Assembly (NCBI GenBank): GCA_944326535.1
Contig: CALVEJ010000004.1
Location: 1-52,105 of the forward strand
Source of the DNA: Candidatus Gastranaerophilales bacterium
GTDB lineage: Bacteria > Cyanobacteriota > Vampirovibrionia > Gastranaerophilales > Gastranaerophilaceae
Direction: 5' to 3'
Length of the DNA stretch: 52,105 nt
Shown here: positions 23,023 to 30,534 of the stretch, piece after piece
Layout of the letters: each line of letters begins with the position of its first letter
Position numbering within the stretch: the stretch's first letter is position 1
Position numbers and translations under genes: made by a program
The notes under the pieces: generated by a model
What the model was told of the DNA's origin: nothing
Databases searched by the model: none
What the model saw: the letters and a program-made list of their open reading frames with translations, nothing else

Positions 23023-23877
23023 ATGGCAGTAATTATAGACGGAAAAAAGGTAGCAAAAGAAATACTACAAAATCTTGCTGATGAGACAGTTTTTATGTCT
23101 CCCGCACCAGGGCTTGCCGTAATAATAGTAGGAGATGATCCCGCAAGCAAAATTTATGTCAGCTCAAAAAAGAAAAAAGCATCAGAACTCGGATTTAATT
23201 CTATTGTTGTTGAACTGCCCGAGTCTGTTTCACAGAGTGAACTTCTGGCTAAAATTGAAGAATTGAATGACGATGAAAAAATCAATGCAATACTGGTTCA
23301 AATGCCGCTGCCAAAACATCTGGATAAAAATACGATTATAGAAAAAATTAATCCGATAAAAGATGTGGACTGCTTCCATCCTTATAATGTCGGAAAAATT
23401 GCAACGGGTGACAAGCCGTATGTATATCCCTGCACCCCGAAGGGCATAATCAGGCTTTTGGAATACTATGATATAGCGGTTGAAGGAAAACATGCTGTTG
23501 TCATAGGAAGATCAAATATAGTCGGAAGACCGATGGCTCAAATGCTTTTGAATATGAATGCAACGGTAACAATATGCCATAGCAGAACAAAAAATCTTGC
23601 TGATATTACCCGAACCGCAGATATATTGATTTGTGCGGCAGGCAAAGCCAATCTCGTTACCTCTGATATGGTAAAAGACGGTGTTGTTGTCGTGGATGTC
23701 GGAATGAACAGAAATAGCAGCGGGAAATTATGCGGAGATGTTGATTTTTCTGCAGTTGAAAAAAAGGCATCTTATATTACACCCGTTCCGGGCGGTGTCG
23801 GTCCTATGACAATCTGTTCGTTAATGGTCAATACGGTCGATTTACATAAAATACAAAAGAATGATAAGTATTCGTAA
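23023..23877 (+). CDS. folD: Methylenetetrahydrofolate dehydrogenase / cyclohydrolase
   Basis: The 284-residue bifunctional FolD oxidises 5,10-methylene-THF and hydrolyses the methenyl form to 10-formyl-THF. Signature motifs are present: YVSSKKKKASELG with the catalytic Lys, VQMPLPKHL, the NADP-binding GRSNIVGRPMAQML, and PVPGGVGPMT near the C-terminus. Length is normal. AAGGA lies before the ATG. It probably shares a transcript with the CooC-like ATPase gene upstream; the next gene has its own promoter. Confidence 0.97.
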   Translation: MAVIIDGKKVAKEILQNLADETVFMSPAPGLAVIIVGDDPASKIYVSSKKKKASELGFNSIVVELPESVSQSELLAKIEELNDDEKINAILVQMPLPKHLDKNTIIEKINPIKDVDCFHPYNVGKIATGDKPYVYPCTPKGIIRLLEYYDIAVEGKHAVVIGRSNIVGRPMAQMLLNMNATVTICHSRTKNLADITRTADILICAAGKANLVTSDMVKDGVVVVDVGMNRNSSGKLCGDVDFSAVEKKASYITPVPGGVGPMTICSLMVNTVDLHKIQKNDKYS

Positions 23878-23906
23878 TTTCAATCAGAATTCGGGTATGT
23901 AAAATA

Positions 23907-23935
23907 TTGATATAAAGAATGAAATATACTATAAT
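23907..23935 (+). promoter_or_regulatory. Sigma-70-type promoter for the gene at 23971
   Basis: TTGATA (23907-23912), 17 bp, TATAAT (23930-23935), with the start codon 35 bp beyond. Confidence 0.7.
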
Positions 23936-23970
23936 CCCTATATATATTAGATTATAAATCAGGTGAACAA

Positions 23971-24318
23971 ATGGCAAAACATAACGATACAATTCCAATA
24001 GAAGTATGTATTTTAACGGTGGATCACGATATCAAAGGTACTGTGCATGTATCAAAGTATACAAACACAAATCGTGAATTGACTGACCTGTTAAACGACA
24101 AAGAAAGAAGATTTCTTGCTGTTACAAATGTGGAAATTTATCCGCGTAACTCAAATCAGCCTCCGAGACGATACAACTTCCTTGAAATCCACATGGACTA
24201 TGTTTTGATGGTTCATCCGTCTTCTCAGGTTGTGTTCAAAGAGTCATCAAAAGCACAGGAAGATATTGCAAGATTTAGAGAATTGAGAAACAAACTCAGC
24301 CAGACAAAACCATTCTAG
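23971..24318 (+). CDS. Conserved-looking hypothetical protein (115 aa)
   Basis: A soluble 115-residue protein with no signal peptide. It begins IPIEVCILTVDHDIKGTVHV, then LNDKERRFLAVTNVEIYP, then RRYNFLEIHMDYVLMVHPSS, and ends in a charged helix (AQEDIARFRELRNKL). The pattern of beta strands with a tolerated Lys/Arg end suggests a small beta-rich domain. AGGTGA precedes the ATG and a good promoter lies at 23907. The GT9 gene follows after 32 bp, so the two may share a transcript. I cannot assign a function. Confidence 0.75.
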   Translation: MAKHNDTIPIEVCILTVDHDIKGTVHVSKYTNTNRELTDLLNDKERRFLAVTNVEIYPRNSNQPPRRYNFLEIHMDYVLMVHPSSQVVFKESSKAQEDIARFRELRNKLSQTKPF

Positions 24319-24350
24319 TCTGTTCTGTTTGAGTTGGTATTGGAATATTT

Positions 24351-25349
24351 ATGGAAAAGCCGAAAAAGATTTTAGCAGTAAATTTTGGCGGAATAGGAGA
24401 TGAAATACTCTTTTTGCCTGCCTTGTCAAGTTTGAAAAAAGAGTTTCCTGATGCAAAAATTACACTTGCGCTGGAACCAAGAAGCAAATCCGTAAAAGAT
24501 TTGTCAAATTTGATAGATGACGTTATCTGTATAGATATCAAAGGAAAAAACAAATATCAGGAGCTGATAAAATTTGTCTTTAAAGCCATGACCGGCGGAT
24601 TTGATATGGTTTTTTCTTCCGGAGCAAACAGCCTGATACCGTTATTGCTGTTTATGACAGGTATAAAAAAAAGATACGGGTTTGAAAGCGGGTTTGGAAA
24701 TGGAATTTTGAGCAGATTTCTTCTTACAAAAGCCGTAAAACTTGAAAAACAGCAGTATGCATCTGCTATGTATCATGAGCTTGTGACTCCCGTTACAGAT
24801 CACAAAACACTGTACCCTGAAATAGATGCCGGCGATATAGAAAAAGAGCCGAATTCCGTACTCGTTCATCCGGGTGTAAGCAAAATGAGTGTGGTAAAAC
24901 ACATGGTCAAAACCTGGTCTCCGGAAGTCTGGGCAGAACTGGTAAAAAAAGTTTTGGAAACTGGCAAAAAAGTCTATCTTATCGGCGGACCGGATGACAA
25001 AGATTGTATTGAAAAAATTGTTGAAATTGTCGGCGACGTTCCTAACTTTGAAAACCTTTACGGAACAACAAAAAACATCATGGATCTTGCCCGTCTGACA
25101 AAAAGAGCTGAAATTCTTATCTGTTCCGATTCTGCACCAATGCATATTGGTGTCGGCGTGGGAACAAAAACCCTGGCTTTATTCGGTCCGACTGATGAAA
25201 AGAAACTTATACCGGAAAATGAAAAGTATATTGCAATCAAAAATACAAGCTGTACCTGCAGACCCTGCCTGTGGGATAAAAGGCAAACAACCTGCAAAGA
25301 GCTTGACTGCTTGAAAATAGACCTCAATGAGGTTGTCAAATTATTATAA
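24351..25349 (+). CDS. Glycosyltransferase family 9 (heptosyltransferase-like)
   Basis: A 332-residue GT9 enzyme. The N-terminal Rossmann half begins ILAVNFGGIGDEILFLPALS, the family's acceptor loop. The C-terminal half carries VLVHPGVSK, VYLIGGPDDKD and the nucleotide-sugar site SDSAPMHIGVGVGTKTLALF followed by GPTDEKK. GT9 enzymes add heptose or related sugars to LPS core, consistent with a diderm envelope. A Cys-rich tail (CTCRPCLWDKRQTTC) is common in heptosyltransferase-like members. Specificity cannot be read from sequence. The ribosome site is weak (TTGGA). The phosphohexomutase gene follows after 94 bp. Confidence 0.88.
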   Translation: MEKPKKILAVNFGGIGDEILFLPALSSLKKEFPDAKITLALEPRSKSVKDLSNLIDDVICIDIKGKNKYQELIKFVFKAMTGGFDMVFSSGANSLIPLLLFMTGIKKRYGFESGFGNGILSRFLLTKAVKLEKQQYASAMYHELVTPVTDHKTLYPEIDAGDIEKEPNSVLVHPGVSKMSVVKHMVKTWSPEVWAELVKKVLETGKKVYLIGGPDDKDCIEKIVEIVGDVPNFENLYGTTKNIMDLARLTKRAEILICSDSAPMHIGVGVGTKTLALFGPTDEKKLIPENEKYIAIKNTSCTCRPCLWDKRQTTCKELDCLKIDLNEVVKLL

Positions 25350-25443
25350 AACATTTAAGAAATCAAATTTAATATTTCCGTAATTTACCTTTGTCGTTTT
25401 TTGTGAAATAATGTGAAAAAGAAAGATTTTTGTGAGGCGGTAT

Positions 25444-26943
25444 ATGAGCGGGACACTTGATTTTCGTGCATTTGGAAAAAATGATATAAGAGGCATTTAC
25501 GGAGAAGATGTTACAGAAGAACTTTTCTACTATGCCGGACGGGGTTATGTAAAGTATATTGCAGAAAGGCTCAACGATGGAGTTGAGGACAGAGACAAAA
25601 CCGATGTAAAAGATATATGGGTAAGTATCTGTATGGATGTCAGAACTCATTCTCCGTCTCTTGCTGCATCTTTGATTAAGGGCGTTACTTCAACAGGTGC
25701 AAATGTTTTGGATCTTGGTATTGCGCCTACACCACTCGGATACTATTCCGAATTTGCACAAATTCCTGACAATGTTATTGTAAAAGGCAGGGTAAACGGC
25801 GCTTTGATTGTTACGGCAAGCCACAACCCGAGTGAATATAACGGCTTGAAAATGACATTTGACAGAGCTTCTTTGACCGAAGAACAAATTAAAAAAGTAA
25901 AAGAATTTTCTATGGCGGAAGTAAATGCCAGAGAAACAGCCAACAGGCATGGAATTGTAAGAAAATACAATATTATTGAACAGTATTGTGAAAATATTAT
26001 CAATAAATTTGCATCTGTCGGAAAAGGGATAAAAGTCGTCACTGATTGCGGAAATGCAACGGCCGGACTGGTAGCCCCTCAGTTATACAGAGATCTTGGC
26101 TGTGATGTTGTTGAGCTTTTTACCGAGCCTGACGGAACATTCCCGAACCACCATCCAAATCCGAGCGATGAAAAAACTCTTGATGCTTTAAAGAAAAAAG
26201 TTGTAGAAGAAAAAGCCGATATCGGCATAGCTTTTGACGGTGATTCAGACAGAATAGGCGTGGTTGACTCACAGGGCAGAAGCATGACCGGAGACAAACT
26301 GCTTTTGATTTATGCGGAAGATATATGCGTTCCTCTTGTAAAACGTGGAGAAAAACCTGCTGTTGTGTCAGAAGTGAAATGTTCTCAAGTTTTGTATGAC
26401 ACAATCAATGCTATGGGCGGAAATGCAATTATGACAAAAACGGGTCATGGTTACATAAAAGCAAAAATGAAAGAAGAAAACGCAATTCTTGCCGGAGAAA
26501 TGTCCGGACATACGTTTTTTAAAGACAGATACTACGGATTTGATGATGCAATATATGCAGGATGCAGGATTATTGAAATTATTGCAAAGCAGAAATTGAA
26601 TAATCCCGAATTCAAAATTGAAGATATGCTAAAACCTTTTGACGGAGTATGCACCTCCAAAGAGGTTCGGTTCCGCTGCCCGAATGAATTCAAAAAAACA
26701 GTACTTGATGATATGAAAAAAGCAGTACAGGAAAATCCTGACCTGTTCGGAACAAAAATAAAAGATATTATTACTCTTGACGGAATGAGAATTATTCTGG
26801 AAGACGGTTTTGCAATGATAAGACAGAGTAATACAGAGCCTGTATTTACGCTGCGTTTTGAAGCAAAGTCCGAAGAAAACTGCAGGCACTATGAAAAAAC
26901 AATGGTTGATTTGCTGGACAAAACAGTAAAAAATTATTGTTAG
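25444..26943 (+). CDS. Phosphomannomutase / phosphoglucomutase
   Basis: A 499-residue alpha-D-phosphohexomutase. All four signatures are visible: active-site phosphoserine loop TASHNPSEYNG, metal loop DGDSDR, sugar loop GEMSGH, and phosphate loop RQSNTEP. It interconverts hexose 1- and 6-phosphates and could feed GDP-mannose or UDP-glucose for envelope polysaccharide. I chose ATG 25444 with GTGAGG upstream; an in-frame GTG at 25432 would add MRRY. AlgC/ManB-type specificity is likely; GlmM is less likely given the length and sequence. Confidence 0.92.
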   Translation: MSGTLDFRAFGKNDIRGIYGEDVTEELFYYAGRGYVKYIAERLNDGVEDRDKTDVKDIWVSICMDVRTHSPSLAASLIKGVTSTGANVLDLGIAPTPLGYYSEFAQIPDNVIVKGRVNGALIVTASHNPSEYNGLKMTFDRASLTEEQIKKVKEFSMAEVNARETANRHGIVRKYNIIEQYCENIINKFASVGKGIKVVTDCGNATAGLVAPQLYRDLGCDVVELFTEPDGTFPNHHPNPSDEKTLDALKKKVVEEKADIGIAFDGDSDRIGVVDSQGRSMTGDKLLLIYAEDICVPLVKRGEKPAVVSEVKCSQVLYDTINAMGGNAIMTKTGHGYIKAKMKEENAILAGEMSGHTFFKDRYYGFDDAIYAGCRIIEIIAKQKLNNPEFKIEDMLKPFDGVCTSKEVRFRCPNEFKKTVLDDMKKAVQENPDLFGTKIKDIITLDGMRIILEDGFAMIRQSNTEPVFTLRFEAKSEENCRHYEKTMVDLLDKTVKNYC

Positions 26944-26968
26944 GCAATCTTTTCAAGAAAATTTTTGG

Positions 26969-27009
26969 AAAAAACGGGACAAAAGTATTAGGTTTTGATC
27001 CCGTTTTTT
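26969..27009 (+). terminator. Terminator after the phosphohexomutase gene
   Basis: AAAAAACGGGA (26969-26979) pairs with TCCCGTTTTTT (26999-27009); an inner CAAAA/TTTTG extends the stem. The right arm itself supplies the T tract. Confidence 0.8.
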
Positions 27010-27067
27010 CAATATTTTTTGAAAAAACATAGAAAAAAGTACTAGATTTTTGAGTATTAGATTTTTT
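26984..27067 (+). repeat. Three short direct repeats AGTAYTAGRTTTT
   Basis: AGTATTAGGTTTT (26984), AGTACTAGATTTTT (27038) and AGTATTAGATTTTTT (27053) recur in the gap between the phosphohexomutase and the LE-VFG gene. The last two sit in a second AT-rich hairpin closed by GAAAAAA/TTTTTTC. The meaning is unknown; chance in AT-rich DNA is possible. Confidence 0.4.
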
Positions 27068-27149
27068 CTGTTTAAATGACTTGAGGAGAATTGAGACAAA
27101 GGCAAAAACAGTTTAATTTCAAAACGGAAAGTAAACGGTTTTTGTCATA

Positions 27150-28133
27150 ATGAAGAAAATTATATTATATTTAATCGCAGTTTTTCTGGTATTGCCGCCG
27201 GCTGTTCCTGCATTTTGCGTTGACAATATAACGGCAAAACTGAACGAGATTGAAAAATCATACTATGGCTTTACCTATACGGACAGCACAGAGACCAGAC
27301 TCTCACGTCTGGAAAAATCTGTCTACGGCTCAGCGAGCAAAAAACCTCAAAAAACAAGAGTTGAAAAACTATACCGAGACTTGTCCCTTGGGGTTACATC
27401 AGGTGCTGCTGCTCCTTTAAATACACAAAATGATATAGGTCCCAAAGCAGATGCGGGAATAAAATATCCTGTTGTTGATGAAATGGAAAAAAGAGTTTTT
27501 AAAAAAGCATATGTGAGTGACGATATTTACGCAAGACTTTCAAGACTGGAAAAACAAACTTTCAAAAAAGAAAGCACCCTGTCTCTGAATGAGAGAGTGG
27601 ATGCTTTGCGCAGTAGAATTTTGGGAGGGAAAGAAAACAGAGCGGATTCTGTAGAGATAGATCCTGCGAAAGAAGAGATTGTTCTTGAGAACGGTCAAAA
27701 ATACTATGGAGATGAAGGCAAAGCTTCGGGTTTTAATATAGATGAGCTTGGAGATAATTCTCATTACAATTATTACAGCTATGAAAGCTCCAAAAATCGT
27801 ATTCCCGACCCTTACACACAGAACAATATTTACACAGAAGGTGATTACTCCGAACACTATGCCCAGAATTATGATTTGGACATGTTAGAAAAAACGGTTT
27901 TCGGAAAACGATATTCGGATGAATTGCCTTCCAAACGGCTTGCCCGATTGGAATCAAAGGTTTTTGACAGGACTTTTTCAGATGAAGAAGAGTCCCGTAT
28001 CCAGAGACTTCTGGCAGTAACTACCGCCCAGAAAACATCTCAGGAATATGATTCCAACAAATGGGCACGCCGGTTGAACGCAGGTATGCAGATAGGAAGC
28101 ATCCTGCTGATGGTTCTGGCTATGATTCTTTAG
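27150..28133 (+). CDS. Secreted protein with LE-x-x-VFG repeats
   Basis: A 327-residue protein with a signal peptide (KKIILYLIAVFLVLPPAVPA, cleavage near FC/VD) and a C-terminal hydrophobic segment (IGSILLMVLAMIL). It carries a repeated motif of the form LEK-x-V(Y/F)G followed about 10 residues later by R-L-x-R-L-E: EIEKSYYGFTYTD, LEKSVYGSAS, MEKRVFKKAYVSD, LEKQTFKKES, LEKTVFGKRYSDE and LESKVFDRTFSDE. Similar repeats are, from memory, common in cyanobacteria-related lineages. The role is unknown, probably envelope-associated. No ribosome site is clear. Its stop overlaps the convergent small secreted gene by four bases. Confidence 0.8.
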   Translation: MKKIILYLIAVFLVLPPAVPAFCVDNITAKLNEIEKSYYGFTYTDSTETRLSRLEKSVYGSASKKPQKTRVEKLYRDLSLGVTSGAAAPLNTQNDIGPKADAGIKYPVVDEMEKRVFKKAYVSDDIYARLSRLEKQTFKKESTLSLNERVDALRSRILGGKENRADSVEIDPAKEEIVLENGQKYYGDEGKASGFNIDELGDNSHYNYYSYESSKNRIPDPYTQNNIYTEGDYSEHYAQNYDLDMLEKTVFGKRYSDELPSKRLARLESKVFDRTFSDEEESRIQRLLAVTTAQKTSQEYDSNKWARRLNAGMQIGSILLMVLAMIL

Positions 28134-28429
28134 TCATAGAGGTGTGTGAACGGACCAAAGACAGCATTATATACGCCGGTAAACGGTGTCATAACTTTTT
28201 GAAACATTGTCTTTTTAGCCGGTTGGTTTGAACAGTTGTTGCATGGAGGCAAATATGTTCTTTGCGCTACCGGAGCAACTATGTAAGAAACCGGTGCGGC
28301 AGCACCTGTCGGTATACCGATTGTGCATGCACTCTGTGCAGGCTTCAAAGAACAAGCGCCAAAAGCTGTTGATCCGAGCATTAGTGTTGTTGCAGCAAAA
28401 ATTACTGCTGTTGATAATATCTTTTTCAT
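28130..28429 (-). CDS. Small secreted Cys-containing protein
   Basis: A 99-residue protein with a clear signal peptide (KKILSTAVIFAATTLMLGST, cleavage near AFGA). The mature part has four cysteines (ACSLKPAQSACT; PPCNNCSNQ) and an amphipathic end (FQKVMTPFTGVYNAVFGPFT). AAGGAG lies 8 bases before the ATG. The CNNC and Pro/Ala-rich style recall the Cys clusters of the large SLH protein at 10175, so both may act in the cell envelope; this is inference. The family is not recognised. Confidence 0.78.
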   Translation of the reverse strand: MKKILSTAVIFAATTLMLGSTAFGACSLKPAQSACTIGIPTGAAAPVSYIVAPVAQRTYLPPCNNCSNQPAKKTMFQKVMTPFTGVYNAVFGPFTHLYD

Positions 28430-28562
28430 ACATCTTTCTCCTTGTATAAATGTTTTGTAAGCTATTTGCTTACATTACCATTTTTACACTCCTGAGAAAA
28501 AATACATTGTCCTAATTAGCTAAGTAAAATAATAGCCATGTTTAGTTATGTGTTAATCTTAA

Positions 28563-28592
28563 TTGCTAAAAGTATACGAAAAATGCTATAAT
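28563..28592 (+). promoter_or_regulatory. Promoter of the DRE-TIM metallolyase gene
   Basis: TTGCTA (28563-28568), 18 bp, extended -10 TGCTATAAT (28584-28592), 46 bp before the ATG. Extended -10 elements of the form TGNTATAAT recur in this window (29956, 37613, 46850). Confidence 0.65.
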
Positions 28593-28638
28593 CACCTTAA
28601 TAAATAAGGATTAACAAAAAGATCGGGAGCCGGAACCT

Positions 28639-29952
28639 ATGTCAGAAAAAGAAAATACTATATACTTTGTTGATGTTACAAACAGAGACGGTGTGCAAAC
28701 ATCCCGTTTGGGTCTGGCAAAACTCCAAAAAACTATAATAAATCTCATGCTGGATGATATGGGTATAACCCAGTCAGAATTTGGTTTTCCTACAACAAAA
28801 CATGAGCTGAATTATTTAAACGGTAATCTGGAACTTGTTGACAGAGGTGTTATCAGAAAAACAAAACTTTCCGGCTGGATGAGGGCAATAGCAAAAGATG
28901 TTGTGGAATCTTTCCAAAATGTTCCGAGACTCAAATATGTAAACCTCTCACAATCAACGTCAGACCAGATGATTTTGGGAAAATACGGCGGAAAAAAGAC
29001 AAAGGAGGATATTCTTGCGCAAACATGCGAAGCCGTTGATGCAGCAGTCACCTGCGGCGCTGAAATTATCGGTGTAAACGCTGAGGATGCCTCAAGAAGC
29101 TCGCTTGATTATCTTATAAAATATGCAAAAGAATGCAAAAAACATGGAGCAAAACGGTTCAGATACTGTGATACACTTGGCTATGACGACCCCAAAACTG
29201 CCTATGACAGAATTTATACCATTGCAAAAGAAGTCCAGATTGATATGGAAATGCATTTTCACAACGATCTTGGCATGGCTGTAGGCTGTTCCGTGCTTGG
29301 AGCCAAGGCGGCAATTGATGCCGGTGTTGATGCATATATAAACACTGCGGTAAACGGTATGGGAGAACGAGCCGGAAATGCGGATTTGATATCCTGCCTT
29401 CTTGCCGTAAAAAAATCCAGCGGTTTTGCGGGAAAATACAAAGTCGACCCGCAGATAGATCTTTCAAAATCATGGAAACTTGCAAAATATACATCCCATG
29501 CATTCGGAGTACCTATACCGGCAAACCAGCCTGCCGTGGGCGGCAATGCGTTTGCTCATGAATCCGGAATTCACGCAGACGGTGCACTGAAAGACAGAAG
29601 AAATTACGAACTCTATGACTTTGAAGAGCTGGGAAGAGGCGAGCCGGAAATAGTTGAAACCGGCAGAATGATTACCGTAGGCGAATACGGCGGAATTAAA
29701 GGATTTAGAAACGTATACAAAAATCTTGAACTCGAATTCCATGATGAAGACGAGGCAAGAAATATTCTTGAGCTTGCAAGATATGCTAATGTCCATACCC
29801 AGCTGCCCCTGACAGACAGCGAACTTCGTTTTATATATTATTATCCTGATATTGCAGCAAAGATAATGACAGTGACTCCTTATTATATGCCGACAGGCGA
29901 ACTCAAAAAACGTCTGGAGTCCGGCGCAGAGGCACCTGCATCAATTGTATAA
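28639..29952 (+). CDS. Homocitrate/2-isopropylmalate synthase-like DRE-TIM metallolyase
   Basis: A 437-residue acyltransferase of the LeuA/homocitrate synthase group. The DRE motif appears as DVTNRDGVQ (normally D-x-T-L-R-D-G), metal-binding HFHND follows near residue 205, and the C-terminal signature GGNAFAHESGIHADG lies near 300. The LeuA allosteric domain is reduced or absent, since only ~110 residues follow. Substrate (2-oxoisovalerate, 2-oxoglutarate or another) cannot be decided; no other leu or lys gene is nearby, although ilvD is in the window. The enzyme is cytoplasmic. The gene is likely transcribed alone from the promoter at 28563. Confidence 0.83.
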   Translation: MSEKENTIYFVDVTNRDGVQTSRLGLAKLQKTIINLMLDDMGITQSEFGFPTTKHELNYLNGNLELVDRGVIRKTKLSGWMRAIAKDVVESFQNVPRLKYVNLSQSTSDQMILGKYGGKKTKEDILAQTCEAVDAAVTCGAEIIGVNAEDASRSSLDYLIKYAKECKKHGAKRFRYCDTLGYDDPKTAYDRIYTIAKEVQIDMEMHFHNDLGMAVGCSVLGAKAAIDAGVDAYINTAVNGMGERAGNADLISCLLAVKKSSGFAGKYKVDPQIDLSKSWKLAKYTSHAFGVPIPANQPAVGGNAFAHESGIHADGALKDRRNYELYDFEELGRGEPEIVETGRMITVGEYGGIKGFRNVYKNLELEFHDEDEARNILELARYANVHTQLPLTDSELRFIYYYPDIAAKIMTVTPYYMPTGELKKRLESGAEAPASIV

Positions 29953-29955
29953 CTG

Positions 29956-29964
29956 TGATATAAT
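29956..29964 (+). promoter_or_regulatory. Extended -10 element upstream of scpB
   Basis: TGATATAAT overlaps the region just after the metallolyase stop (29952) and lies 22 bp before the scpB ATG, with TTGGAGAA as ribosome site. No good -35 is visible. Confidence 0.5.
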
Positions 29965-29985
29965 ACATCTTGGAGAAATCGGATT

Positions 29986-30534
29986 ATGTCATTAAAAGCC
30001 AGAATAGAAGCAGTTTTATTTATTACAGCACAGGCTCTCGAAGTAAAGGATATTGCCGAAATACTTAAAGAAGATGAGTCTGTGGTAGAAGAAGCTCTGC
30101 TTGATTTGATTATGGATTATTCATCAAGAGAAGGCGCCCTCGAAATTGACGATGAAAACGGTTATATTTTGCAGGTAAAAGAGGATTATATGGATATTGT
30201 TGAACAACTCTGTCCGGTAGAACTCAAGCCTGCTGTATTAAAAACACTGACGGTAATCGCACTCAAGGAGCCTATCCGCCAGTCATACTTAAAAGAACTG
30301 CGCTCAAATGCTTATGAACATGTACAGGAACTTTTAAAGATGGGGTTGATTTCCCGTCACAGAGACAAAAACGGACGTTCCTTCAACCTGAGGACTACTC
30401 CAAAATTTGCAGAGTACTTTAAACTCAAAGGGGATGCAAAAACACTGGCAAAAATTATGGATCTGGAAAAACAGGCAAGAGAAGATGACGAAGATCCGGA
30501 AAATCTTGATTTGTCAGAATTTATTGAAAAATAA
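29986..30534 (+). CDS. scpB: Segregation and condensation protein B
   Basis: A 182-residue ScpB, the tandem winged-helix kleisin-associated subunit of the SMC-ScpAB condensin. The N-terminal winged helix starts ARIEAVLFITAQALEVKDIA; the second contains TLTVIALKEPIRQSYLKELR, then ELLKMGLISRHRDKNGRSFN. The Gln/Arg-rich motif is as in the family and length is normal. The C-terminus is acidic. scpA is not adjacent. TTGGAGAA precedes the ATG. Its stop abuts the stop of the convergent 1143-residue gene with no spacer and no visible terminator. Confidence 0.93.
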   Translation: MSLKARIEAVLFITAQALEVKDIAEILKEDESVVEEALLDLIMDYSSREGALEIDDENGYILQVKEDYMDIVEQLCPVELKPAVLKTLTVIALKEPIRQSYLKELRSNAYEHVQELLKMGLISRHRDKNGRSFNLRTTPKFAEYFKLKGDAKTLAKIMDLEKQAREDDEDPENLDLSEFIEK

